NCBI GenBank assembly: GCA_035610365.1
Contig: CM069434.1
Span: 96,460,806-96,524,805 of the forward strand
DNA length: 64,000 nucleotides
Origin: Aquatica leii
Taxonomy: Eukaryota > Arthropoda > Insecta > Coleoptera > Lampyridae
Direction: 5' to 3'
Made by a program: the position numbers and the translations under genes
The notes under the pieces: generated by a model
Seen by the model: the letters and a program-made list of their open reading frames with translations, nothing else
Database searches by the model: none
Told to the model about the DNA's origin: nothing
Shown here: positions 29,508 through 41,400 of the stretch, one piece after another
Position numbering within the stretch: the stretch's first letter is position 1
Layout: every line of letters begins with the position of its first letter

Positions 29508-31860
29508 GCGGTTATTAGGTACGTTCCGGGACAAAATTATTAACAATTTACATATAGTAAAGAAAAGAAAATGGTTTTATTTTTTACAAACGACTAATTC
29601 TAGTGTCGAAAATAAACAAATTAAGGTACAAATTGAATTTGCATACAGTCTATTTTTCAGATTTAAATTTCTAATGCGTTTTCTTGTTTTAAAAGAAAAA
29701 TGACTTTCTAAAAAGAAGTTTGAATCAAATGCTGAAGTAATCGATGAAACTAATACATAGTTTGAAGGTTTTGACAAATCATACTTTTATTAGTTATAGA
29801 AAAGATCTTACGTATGGCTGAAATAAATGTATAGAAACTGATAGAAATTTTATAGTAGTTTTGTTAATAAAAAAGTAATTAAGTATTCACTTCTGATGCT
29901 GTCATTCTAAAGTTGACGTAGAAAATAAACTAAAACTGTTGAGTTACTAAGTAAATTCCCAAACAGTAATTATATGCCGTTTTAAAACAACACTTAATAA
30001 TCAATACAGTAAGCTAAGCTATCGACTACTGTACCTAATACTCTTACTTTGGAAAGTTGAGCTTTCAACATGGTTTATTATGCGAAACATAACTGTTTTC
30101 TTCAAGCTTGTTGTGCAGTGTCAAACGTATGTTATAAAAACATGTTTGTCTGCTGCAGCACAGAGATTTTTTATAATTAAGCAACAGTGTATATCTTGAC
30201 TGTACTTGTACCAAATTGTTTTACTTGTTTTTGATCTTCGTTACTCGTACAATCTGTCTTGTAGAACAAAAAGCATTTTTTGTAGGTGGTTAAAAATAAT
30301 GACACGCGAAAGAGGATTTATCTGTAGATAAATTTTACTAAATTATGTAACGCTAGCAGATTCGTCATAGCATAAATAAATTAAATTAAACTAAAGTAGG
30401 CATTGTTAATTATTAGAAAGCAGTTCTGAATTCTAAGAGCCTCAAACGCTTTAATCCGTCTTAGATAATGTATTTCTATATGTCAAGTTAGTTTTAATCA
30501 AAATTATGTTATTATAATTTCATTGATTTTTAATAATTATATAGCAATGGTTTCTTTTACGTATTATTATTAATTGGGGTTTCATTTAAAAGAAAAAATA
30601 ATTTTTAAATCAATTATTTTTAATTGAATTCGTTACTGATAATAGTATATTAAAATTAAAACACAAGTTATTCTGTACTGTAACGCGGTTCAATCACGAG
30701 AGCGGATTTCATAGACGAGCCGCACAGCGGCCAGTTTATGAAGCGGTGGAGTGATTGAAACGTATTCTATGACGTGCTTTTTATACTATTTTCTCAATTA
30801 TGATTTAATTTTAATATATTTTGTACAATTTTAATTTTAAAACATTGGGAAACTTTTGTATTTTATTGAATTGGCAACACTTACACTTTGACAGATTGAA
30901 GTTTATGTGTTAACCTAAAATCTCATATAAAATGATCTCTTTATAGCTTTATAAGTAAATAACTTTGAATTAATAAGACGTCTTTATTTTAACTTGGCAT
31001 CACCATTTGAATTTCAATTGTTCAGTTACAATAATTTAGAATTCTTTTTCATGTAACGTCAACTTACGATGCAAAAATACCAACTATGAAAAACTAACAT
31101 TACTAAAATTGGTGTAAGAATTTGCTAATTCTTACACGGATTTTAATGTAAGAGCAATGTCAAAATAGAGAATAAATATTACTAGTGTGTACTTTTATAT
31201 ATTGTTATAATGTTGGTTTATGGGTTAATTAATGGTTTAAGTTAATCTTGAATCTATGTTTTGCTTTGTGTAGGTTTTGTTAACAACCCTGTTAACATTT
31301 CTATTATCCGTATCGTAGCAGCTCGATAGAAATATTTTTCAAACTTCATTTTTTTTCTTATTGGTAAAAATATTTTCCAAAGTTTATTTCTAATTCGACT
31401 TTTGAGTTTAACTCGAACCTACACAAAATGTGTGTCATGTTGATTTGCTGGTATTACAGTTTCTAACGTGCTTACTCAAATAACACCATATTCGTAATTT
31501 TAATTAAACTGCATTAACACATATGAAAATGTAGATTACATAACAGTAATAAAGTAATGAAATAGATGTTTATGTTGATACGATATAATTAGATCACTAG
31601 AATCTTCCTTTGTCGTTTGTACGACAGGACTGTTAATGCAATGCGGCAAGCGGCAACCGCATAGAAGAGATTAATACACTTAATCCCGCTATACGTCTAC
31701 ATTCGACATGTATCTACGAAGCTTTTGCTAATTATCGAGTGAAACAATGTTTAATTAAAACTTTTATTGCATTTCTAATTTCAGTTTATATTCATAAGCT
31801 TCTTATTATGACGCTTTCATGACTAATCGCAAAACTTAAAATGCAAATAATCTTTTAAAG
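29508..31860. other. AT-rich intergenic DNA
   Basis: No supported gene. A GC-richer imperfect hairpin lies at 30,686-30,762 (separate entry); otherwise no repeat structure that I could place. Confidence 0.5.
30686..30762. other. imperfect hairpin in AT-rich DNA
   Basis: CGGTTCAATCAC at the 5' end pairs with GTGATTGAAACG at the 3' end, an inner TTCATA pairs with TATGAA, and the tip is GCCGC-ACA-GCGGC. It could be a structured RNA, a small fold-back element or chance. Confidence 0.5.
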
Positions 31861-31861
31861 C

Positions 31862-32150
31862 TTATATTTGCAAAATAAACACAGTTTTTACTTGTATTTT
31901 TGAAATCACATCCTCAATTTTGTAATTAAAAAAATAATAAAAACAATTATAAATAAATTTAATATTAATCAATTTTAGAAAGTAAGTAAGTAAAACATGA
32001 TCACTCAGACCCCTTTTAAATTTATAAATATTTTTCTCGTGATTAATTTCATCTGGTAAGTCATTATATAATTTCAGTCCTTTGTACAGAAGAGAATTTT
32101 GTGACTTTGATTTTGAAAATTTTGGCAATCTGAAGTCACATTTTATTACT
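31862..32150 (-). mobile_element. C-terminal fragment of a non-LTR retrotransposon
   Basis: Minus-strand codons read LPKFSKSKSQNSLLYKGLKL then YNDLPDEI, the typical C-terminal end of jockey/CR1-type reverse transcriptases. Only the last part is present. It abuts a Transib-like relic on the same strand. Confidence 0.65.
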
Positions 32151-32162
32151 TACTTTTCTACT

Positions 32163-33400
32163 TCAATATTCGTGGTCTAACGTATGTACGGATTCGTCGT
32201 CGCTGCTTAGCATTTCGCAGCTCGGCATTTTTAACAGCTCCACAGCCTCAGCGACTAACGCCGTTAGCTGTTCTAGTAGCAATTTGTGGATGTTCAATAT
32301 CAAAGGATCTGAAGCTACCAAAAGCCTCTGAAACATGTCTTCCATATTTTTAATGCGGTTACATTTTTGCGCAAAATCCAGCTTATATTTTTTTATGAAT
32401 TAATTGCATGATTCTCGAACTTTTTCAGACATTTGTCCAATTGGTAGAATTGAAGCTTCAAGAATTGCGCTGCTGTGAAGTAGAACTTTGTGCACCGTAG
32501 TTGGCATACAAAATCGGGGATACAGTTGCACATACAAACTAGTCGTTTCTATGTAATATTTCTCGTACTTATGAACATTAGTATCAAAGCCGCATGAAAA
32601 AACTTGTGAGATGACGCGAAACCTTTTAATAACGACTGGTCTAACTTAGAAACCACTGCAGTAATTTTGGCATTTTCAAAAAAACGGCGTCTATATCCCT
32701 GTTCAGGCATATCTACCAACAGCCCCAACTATTGACAAAATGTTTTCTGAATGTTTTTTTTGCGAATTTCGACCTTATTTTATCTTCGCCTTCATTTTGA
32801 CATTTTTTTACACCTAATTTGTATGAAAGGTGCAAAAGGCATTCAAAAAAACGAATCCAGGCATGCAAACTGGAAATCCGGAATTGCAAATGCTGATCAT
32901 TTATGTTTTTTTTTAACATGCCATCAATATCGTTAAATTCTTTTGTGTGCATTTGCAAAGGTATGCTTACCTCTGACTTGAAGATGTGCAAATCAAGGAG
33001 TTACAAACTTTTCGATCGATCATGGTGAGCAATAATTTGTATGTAACATTGACTTCTTTTCCGCCAACAATTATTTGAAACGGTGTTGAATTTCCCTCTT
33101 GGTTCTCAATGTCATTGACTATAAATCTCGTATATTCCGCAGTTTTGTGTAAAAATTCGATCTTTAATAGCCGACAAAATTGAGGAGACGCGGATTTTTC
33201 CAAAGGACGATATTTTTCTGTGTCGACTTCTTGACAGATAAAAGCTGAAGAAGCACAATAAAAACAAAAATATATTTGCGGTGCTTTTGATGCCATGAGG
33301 ATCGTCATCGAATTTTTGCTTAAATGTACTTTGTCCCGAAGTACTGTCGCATCCCCACTTACAAACAAAATCAACTGTTACAAGCTTTAGGTCTTACGAA
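32163..33400 (-). pseudogene. Transib/RAG1-like transposase relic
   Basis: Several minus-strand frames follow one another in the order of a Transib-type DDE transposase, the family ancestral to RAG1: 33374-32967 (ILFVSGDATVLRDKVHLSKN .. DRKVCNSLICTSSSQR), 32991-32713 (LHAWIRFFECLLHLSYKLGV), then LLVDMPEQGY..FFENAK, YVQLYPRFCMPTTVHKVL, LPIGQMSEKVRESCN and 32345-32163 (MFQRLLVASDPLI). Frameshifts, an in-frame stop near 32,400 and an apparent short deletion after LLVDMPEQGY make it non-functional. The late Glu of the family lies in the SEKVRES segment. I found no flanking TIRs. The family call is from motif memory, not a search. Confidence 0.6.
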
Positions 33401-34900
33401 CCTTGCACGGCCAACTCACACAGTCGGAGATAGGGGAGGTTCAAGGAAATTATACTTAAGGGCACCACATCAAATCTAAATTAACACTTCTGCCTCGATC
33501 ACGACAGACGGTCCAAACTTGTAACTAAATTTGAGGTTCGTAATCCTTGTCACTCTGATGTTCGAGTAGCCAAAATTTGTTAATAGGTAACGACAATTAA
33601 AAGAGAATGGTATGTTGCCATAAAAGAAAGATTAACAAGTATAACAACTTTAATGTATTAACGTAGAAGATTAACAAGAATATATGTAATTTCTCCACTC
33701 ATCAATTTTCGAAATATTAATAAGTATAATTAACAAATATAAAAACTTTAATTTAGCAGCGTAGCAAATTGACAGAAGTATGTTGAATTCCTCAATTCAT
33801 AAACATTAGACAAATTAACAAGTAAGATTACTAAGTGTAGAAACCTTGAATTAACAACGTACAAGATTAACCGGAGTATTGTCTAATTTCTCGATTCATA
33901 AATGCCGGACATATCGGCAACACACAAAGCATATACTTAAATTACGTCGAGATAGCGAAGTAAATTTCGTAATAAATATTTTCTACTTTCAGCATGCGAT
34001 ACACTACAAATGACACTTGAAATTACCTTAGTGGTATATACACAATAAACGTACTTACATATAGACACCGACAGTAATCAAAGTTCCGTGAGTGACTTTT
34101 ATGACAGCGAATAAAATATAATTAAATTGACCTACTCAATCCAATGCTTGCTGGCGTGAAGAAAACGTTTCCTACTGGCAGCCTAGAATAATTATTGATA
34201 GCAATTCGTGTCACACAATAACTCACAAAAAAGGAAACTACAAAATCAATATTAATAATTCATTAAATACGATATAAGAACCCGTTGTATTGAATGCTGT
34301 AGGTTGTAATTACGAACAGGTGGTTGATAACGCAATCGATTATTGTCCAAAAATTCGCATCTCCGACGCATTGCTCGACGAGATCTCGTTGTTGTTGTAG
34401 CAGGCCCTCCCAACAGCTTATACGTTCGGTAGCGGTATTTATCAATCGTACTTATGCATCATTATTCCTTATTGAAGCGAACAGGTGATTACAACGTGGT
34501 GGAACCGGCTATCACATTAATACAGAAATTACAAAGGAATCTTAATAGATTGGAGACAAAATATCTTACCCTGTGCCGAAAGAATTGTAATAAGTCTGCA
34601 ATCGCCTTATAAATTTGTATTCATCACAAGGGATGCCCTTAAAAGTTTAGGAATCAGTTCAAGATTCTCGACACCGACCGGTTCAAGTAGTTGACAGCTT
34701 CAAAATGGCCTCACAGTCACCAACAAGGTCGGCAGAGAGCGTCAAAACCAGAAACTAATTTTTAAGTCGATACACAGGGTACTCCGTTGTGAAAATTTCG
34801 CACGTAACACAACATCGTAAATATCATCAAGGAAGCTGTAAATGACATCTTTTTGAACCCGCAAAATTCTTTCGACTGTTTGATCGAGCAGTGCTTTAAG
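33401..34900. other. unassigned stretch of higher complexity with tandem repeat
   Basis: The base composition is less AT-extreme than its surroundings. It holds the 98-bp repeat below. I found no convincing gene; it could be part of an old retroelement, but no LTR pair is visible. Confidence 0.35.
33631..33922. repeat. three diverged 98-bp tandem repeats
   Basis: Units start at 33,631, 33,729 and 33,827. Each has ATTAACAA(G/A)TATA-like starts, an AACTTTAAT-like and a GATTAACA-GAGTAT-like segment, then TCTC-ATTCATAAA-like ends. The exact 98-bp spacing of three diverged units points to an old minisatellite. Confidence 0.75.
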
Positions 34901-34928
34901 TTTCATTTTGGCACTACTTTCTGTAATT

Positions 34929-34930
<2 letters not shown>

Positions 34931-34963
<33 letters not shown>
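34931..34963. repeat. (AT)n microsatellite
   Basis: A pure AT run followed by GTCTATGGGTGCTTTTGGGG, a boundary that resembles the 5' flank of the LINE at 45.3 kb in reverse. Confidence 0.9.
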
Positions 34964-34966
<3 letters not shown>

Positions 34967-34999
34967 TATGGGTGCTTTTGGGGACTTGTATATGATATA

Positions 35000-37535
35000 C
35001 AAACGGACATATACACGACACTTTGGAGACATTTTTGATGTATAGTTAGAGGAATGTGTAAGAATAAGTTTACAACATTAAACACTTTTAAACAATAAAA
35101 ATTGATTTTGTTAAATGAAATATGTTTAAAAATTGTTTTTTTTTCTCTCATTAACAAAATAAACTAAAATAATTTTTATTAAACACATTTACACCTTGTA
35201 CATGGTCATCAGTTTTAATTAGCTTGTTTTTAGTAGTACATTTTGCAATTAATAAAATAAATGAATACATACTTTTGAAACTGTTAGCATAATTAAAATT
35301 TACAGCAATTTTAATTCTCTTTTCATTATTTTTGCTTGGTTTTTTATATGTAAGAAAAGGTAGTTAAAAGACAAGAATGTGACGTTTTCATATCAATTGT
35401 TTGTTTTTGTGGTAAAGAAAATGTTTTAATTTTTTAATTCTAAACAAAACTTTTTTATACCAATTTTTATTGCAATTGTTAAATAAACTTTATTTAAATT
35501 GCTGATTTAATGTTTTGTTTAAGCAATCATATCAATTTATTTTTTTTAAATACTATTTAAAATTTTTAATGTCACATTTAAAAAGAAGAAACTTACCTTT
35601 AAGTAAGTTTTTACACTGTGAATATCAAAGTCAGATGAAATTAACAAGTAAAATTGCAGGCTTGTTTTGTACCTATAGACTTATCTACAGATACAATTGT
35701 AATATAATCTCGCAGTACATACATCATGGATTATGTGATTGATTAAAATACTATCTTGACCGCTTAAATTAAGCAAATACAAACAGCGAACGTTCTAGAC
35801 CGCATCTATGGTAGAAAAGGTCATTTTTGAGTTTCAAGAAGTAGTAAACTTACTAAAAGCAAATTTTGACTATACCAAATGCTTCTACCGAACAATATTT
35901 TTTTATTGTAAGTAAACATTTTTTAAATTAATTGTATTTCAAAATATTTGAAGAACTGTTTTGCCCACCACAAAAGAAAAAAAACCGAAAGCAATTTTAA
36001 AGAAAGAAAAAGAAAAGTACACTTAAAAAATTAAAAAAAAAAACAATTAAAAGCGTATTATGTCAGTGAAACTAAAGCATGAGAAGAAGTAATTTATGAT
36101 TTAAAAAATGGTGTAGAAACTTAATCGTAGTCAGACACTCTTAAAAACGACTATTTTAATTAAATTTTTTGTCAAAAAGAGTCTTCAATACTAGTTGATG
36201 TTGCCAAAGTTTTTGCAAATGACTGAGAATTGAATGTTTCTCTCTTGAAACGCTATAAAAATAAATTACTTTTAACTGTAACTGTAAATAGCTATAAAGG
36301 TGATAAACGTGGTGAGTCGATTTTACATCCGCGTATTTCAAAATAGTTTTGAATAAAACTGCGGGATAAAACCACAACGTAAAGGACAAGGCTCATCAGC
36401 AGTAGGAGATACACTCTAATGTAATTCCCACAATTGCATCAACAAACCCTATATCTTTATATACACATACGATTGATGACAGAGCCATCTTATAATATAA
36501 GATACTATGTATGAACGATAACTGTAAATTATTTTTATGATTTTTTACATGCATTTATATCATGAAAAAAATATAAAGATTTGAATTTTGTTTTATTTTT
36601 ACATTATTTAACCGTAAGAGGAAAAAGTGAATGTGCACATTTGAAGATTAGATTACAATCACCTTGTGACAATTGTCACGTGCAAGACATTCCGTAGACA
36701 CAATATAGAGCAGTTAATTTTTTTTAGGTCAATTCTATAAGTCGTTTAATAAGTATGCTATGATCATATTACAAAACAACTGTTGTAATATGAAGTATTA
36801 CCATTGATTATATACGTTTGTATTACTTAGAGTTTAAGAACTGTTATTTTTTGTGCTTTATTACATAAGTCAGTTAATGTGATTTCTTTTACCAATGACA
36901 TTTTGAATTATTATTTATTAGTAGTTTTTGTTTCGAGCGATTCTTTTAAAACTATTTAACTGCTCTTGTAATTACTCAAAATTGTCATAAATCTATAAAA
37001 AATTACGTAAATGTTTTAATTTTTTGCAAATACTTATAAGAAATTCTTATTCAGTGTATTACTTCGCAATTTCCATTTTATTTTATCACGGGAATCACGT
37101 TCAGTACATATAAATTTCGCTGTCAAAAATATAAGGAAGTTAAATTTATTCATATTATTAAAACAACTTAAAATGACACAATTCAAAAACGTTGTTAGTT
37201 GTTAATTATATCAAAAAAATGTTTGTTTATGGATAAACCAAGAATTTTATTTCAATGTTTCAACATTTTGATGAACACGTGTACTAAGGAACTAGCAATA
37301 TTTAATTTTTTTTGTGGATAGATTTTTGAAGTCATTAGGCTATGACTACAGTTTTCAATCATATGTATAGGAAAATTTAAATTGAACCTAGGCTAGGGCC
37401 GTATCTGTAACATTTTGTTTCGCGCTAATGCTACATTACACATAAATATGCCTGCATGTTTCAAAACACAAATAGTATATTACGTATACAAATATATAAA
37501 GTACATTTAGGCATTGTTCATTTATATCTTTTGTG
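35000..37535. other. AT-rich intergenic DNA
   Basis: No supported gene, RNA or mobile element was seen. Confidence 0.5.
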
Positions 37536-38156
37536 TAGATTAAGCTTTTTAAGTATGAATGTAATGGAAATTTACGCACTTAAAGTAAAGATTTGGAGTC
37601 ATTGTATTTGGTACCGGTTCCGCAAATTTCTATGAATAGATAATTTTATTGAATGCACTAAAACGGAAGTTCTTTAGCATTTCTTTTATACAAGGTCATC
37701 AGTTGCTTTGTCCGAGTGTTATAAAAATTGTAATTCTTAAAAATTACTGTTTAAATAAAGTTTTAAAGTAGAGTTTAAAAAGATTACACATAGTAACCAG
37801 TTTTAATCATATGTTTATAAAGAATTTCTTAGAGTATTTTTCAAACAAACAATTATTAGTGATTAAATGAACCATTAGTTGCATTCTTAAAATCAGAATT
37901 TAAATAAACCCTGCTTATAAACTTATTGAAACGGCACCAATTTTGCTATATTATTATCAACTATTTAACGGGCATCCACAGGTGCGACTCTCGGGACGTG
38001 AAACACCTAATAATGTAATTAAACTTGGCTTACAAACCACTTAAAAAACAAAATTTGCATTACTGTAAATTTAAATTGATTCTAGAACAAAAGACAAAAA
38101 ATTTTTCCGAGATTTCATGTATTCATTTTTGATCTAGGAATTATAACGCAAATTTA
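37536..38156. repeat. unit 1 of a ~620-bp tandem duplication
   Basis: It aligns with 38,157-38,590 plus 41,236 to about 41,380. Shared segments include TTCTTTTATACAAGGTCATC and ACTTATTGAAACGGCACCAA. At 37,972 it has the uninterrupted CAACTATTTAACGGGC, the empty site of the transposon in unit 2. Confidence 0.85.
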
Positions 38157-38590
38157 GATAGATTAAACTTTCCAACGATGAATGTAATAAAAATTTAAGC
38201 AATTAACGTAAAGATTTGGGTGTCATTGTGTTTAGTTTCCGGTTCTGTAAATTTCTAAAATAGATAATTTTATTGTATGCACTAAAACCGAAATTCCGTT
38301 GCATTTCTTTTATACAAGGTCATCAGTTGCTTTATCCGAATGTTATAAAAATTATATTTATTCTTAAAAATTACTATATAAATAACGTTTTAAAGTAGAG
38401 TTTAAAACGCTTACACATAGTAACCAATTTTAATCATAAGTTTATAAAGAATTACTTAGAGTATTCTTCGAACAAACTATTATTAGTGATTAAATGAACT
38501 ATTAGTTGCATTCTTAAAATCAGAATTTAAATAATCCCTACTTATAAACTTATTGAAACGGCACCAATTTTGTTATATTATTATCAACTA
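38157..38590. repeat. unit 2 of the tandem duplication, left part
   Basis: Diverged copy of unit 1, cut by the Tc1/mariner-type element after CAACTA; it continues at 41,236. Confidence 0.85.
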
Positions 38591-41235
38591 TAGTCCATAC
38601 GCTGGGCAATATAACATAAGTGATTAAGTCGTAAATCCAATGTCATTTATAACGCGACAGATAGTTATATTTAATATTCACCTAAAATTCAAAGTAAAAA
38701 CTTATTCCATACGGGCGAAAGTTGCTCAAAAGAAACCTTATGGAAGCTTAAAAATAATAGAATAATAGTTTTTAAGTACCTAAGAGTCAGCGGTTCTCAA
38801 TAAAAGATACACTATTTTCATTATGAAATTGTGATGTTTTTATGAATTGATCAATTTCGCTATAAAAAATGGTATATCTAAAAAGTAAGAAAATTTAGAT
38901 AGATAATAGCAATACACAGACACTGATGCACATATTACAAATAAATAAGGAATGTTGTAAAGGATTATAATAAGTAAAGAAGATTTAGGAATGCAAAAAC
39001 TTTTTTTATTACTTTAAGTACAATAATCACTTCCTATGTAATTAGATTTAATTGAGTATCATCGAATTAGTGTCGTAATGATTACCTACAAAGTTATATT
39101 GTTCCTCTAAAGAATATATGTATCTTACCATACAACAAATATAATTGTATAAATTGATCTATTTCGCTATAAACAAAATGATTTTTAGTAAAAATTAGTA
39201 ATAAAATAGGTGACACGATTTCAAAGCATAATATACACATGCATTGGTACTATATTAATATGTAATCATATACAAATATACTTAATTATTGCTACACTTA
39301 GGTACTATTTACAAATCGTTATCGCTGTCACTAAAAGTAAAGTCATCGTCTTCTAAGTCAGTGCGCTTATTTACATTAAAAACCAAAGGTCGTACACCGT
39401 CTACAATTTGTTCACGCTTGTAGGTATCTTTGATTATTTCTTCTGTGTGAGTTACACAGCGATTCCACACGTCTTCTTTTCCTGAAGTAGCGCCTATATG
39501 GTTGTCCTAAAACTTCTTCGCAATTCCCCATACCAATTCAAAGGGATTGAAATGGCAATGATAAGACGGCAAACGCAAAACTTTGTGACCATGCTTCAAT
39601 GCCATTTCATCGACAACATATTTATCTACAGAATCTTGAATGTTTTGTTTCACTAATTGTAACAACTCGTCTTTGAACATTACAGTATCAAACTGTATGT
39701 TTTTACTTTTTAACCACGTTGTAATATCGCCTTTGGTTGACAAAGCTGTTGGAAGCTTTTACTTTTGCGTGTGTGGTAGGAGGCGTTGTCAACAGCAATG
39801 ATCGACGGCTTTACAAGATATCGTAAGATGCGTTCCTAAAACCATTTCTCAAACAGTACCGAATTCATATTATCATGGTAATCTGCGGATTTGCTGGTAC
39901 TAGAAAATATTAAACTGCCTCCTTCTATAAAACCATTTTGGCTACCAGCATGGACAATAATATAGCGTTTACCATCAAAAGCCTTAGTTGTTTTAAAGTT
40001 TTTACACTAGCATCTTGCCAACTACGTTTACTTGCACCTTTGCTAAAAACCTATGTTTCGTCTAAAAAGACGAACTTGTGTGGAATTTCGGATTGAAGAT
40101 TTTTTAGGTATTTGCGCAAAAATACATTACGCATAGAAACTACATGAGATTGTTCGCATAAACCTCGTCTGTTATCAGTCTGTTTAAATTTAAAATCCAT
40201 TTCCTTCAGTACAAGCTGTAAGCTTGTTCTACGGAAATCGCAAACTCGTTTAAATTTTAACACGGTTAACAATGTGTCGAGAGTTATATGTTTTTTCTAT
40301 GCATGCATATCATAAATCAGCCATCGGATAGTTTGCTTTTTAGTTTCTGGTAGGTCCATCGTACATTTCTTAGGCCGGCGATTTACAATTTTCTTTAAAT
40401 CGCTTCCATTCTCTCGTATAGCACATATCTTCGCCCCTGTTTGTCTGCATACTTGTACCGCATCTGTTGTTCTTTGCTGAATAGCCATTACTGAAGTAAG
40501 TGGTCCACCATGATTCTTTTCCTTTTCGAAATAATCGTACACATTCAACAAGATTTTACGTTTAGTTTAAGTGACGTCCGTTGTGTACAGGTTCTATACA
40601 AAAATAATCGTGTGCAATTTATTATTATATTGCAATAAATATATTTTTAGTTTACTTACTGTACAACAGTACAGCGCTTAATTTAATGCAATTAATCACT
40701 AGGTACTATCAAAATAAGAAAACCTACTCGGAATGTACGTAGGTAGTTAAGTAATTAGATGTCTACTAAGTACATAATTATGACACTAATTCGATGTTAG
40801 TTAATTAATTCGAATTACAAAGGAAGTGATTATTGTACTTAAACTAATAAAAAAAGTTTTTGCATTCCTAAATTCTTCGTAACATATTATTATATTCATT
40901 TACAGAATTCCTTATTTATTTGTAACCTGTGCATAAGTATCTGTGTATTGCTAATGCCTGTCTAAATTTTCCTATTTTTTATATATACCGTGTGTTTATA
41001 GCCAAATTGATCAATTCATAAAAACATCACAATTTCATAATGAAAATAGTGTATTTTCTATTGAGAACCGCTGACTCTTAGGTACTTAAAAACTATTGTC
41101 CTATTATTTTCAAGTTTCCATAAGGTTTGTTTTAAGCAACTTTCGCCCGTATAGAATAGGTTTTTACTTTGAATTTTAGGCGAATATTATATACAACTAT
41201 CGGTCGCGTTATAAATGACATTGGCGTATGGACTA
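38591..41235 (-). mobile_element. Tc1/mariner-type DNA transposon with ~0.5-kb TIRs
   Basis: The element starts TAGTCCATACG and ends CGTATGGACTA, and is flanked by TA on both sides. Long inverted repeats run about 0.5 kb inward (to about 39,090 and from about 40,750); the left one carries an extra ~35 bp near its tip (after 38,601). The duplicated empty site at 37,972 confirms the TA target duplication and both boundaries. It encodes one broken transposase on the minus strand. Confidence 0.9.
39318..40551 (-). pseudogene. DDE transposase of the Tc1/mariner superfamily, frameshifted
   Basis: Successive minus-strand frames read as one transposase. The N-terminal part (40551-40297) ends in a helix-turn-helix-like region, the next (40272-40051) ends in HKFVFLDET with the first catalytic Asp, then a shifted stretch holds AVDNASYH (second Asp), and 39743-39507 holds LPSYHCHFNPFELVWG with the Glu. 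The acidic tail (LEDDDFTFSDSDND) ends near 39,318. At least three frameshifts or stops interrupt it. It would cut and paste the surrounding element at TA sites if intact. Confidence 0.8.
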
Positions 41236-41400
41236 TATTTAACGGGCATCCGCAGGTACGCCCCGCGCGACGTGAAACACCTAATAATGTAATTAAACTC
41301 TGCTTACAAAACACCTAAAAAACAAAATTTGCATTACTGTAAATTTAAATTAATTCTAGAACAAAAGGTATAAAAACTTTTTGCGACATTTTTTATTTGT
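41236..41400. repeat. unit 2 of the tandem duplication, right part
   Basis: Resumes as TATTTAACGGGCATCC and matches unit 1 from 37,972 on; similarity fades after about 41,380. Confidence 0.8.

Noticed and set aside
33631..33922. CRISPR array
   Set aside because: The repeats are diverged, 98 bp long and have no unique spacers; the genome is eukaryotic.
34263..34445. 60-codon minus-strand frame (CWEGLLQQQRDLVEQ..)
   Set aside because: No supporting splice sites, promoter or neighbouring coding sequence; too short to claim.
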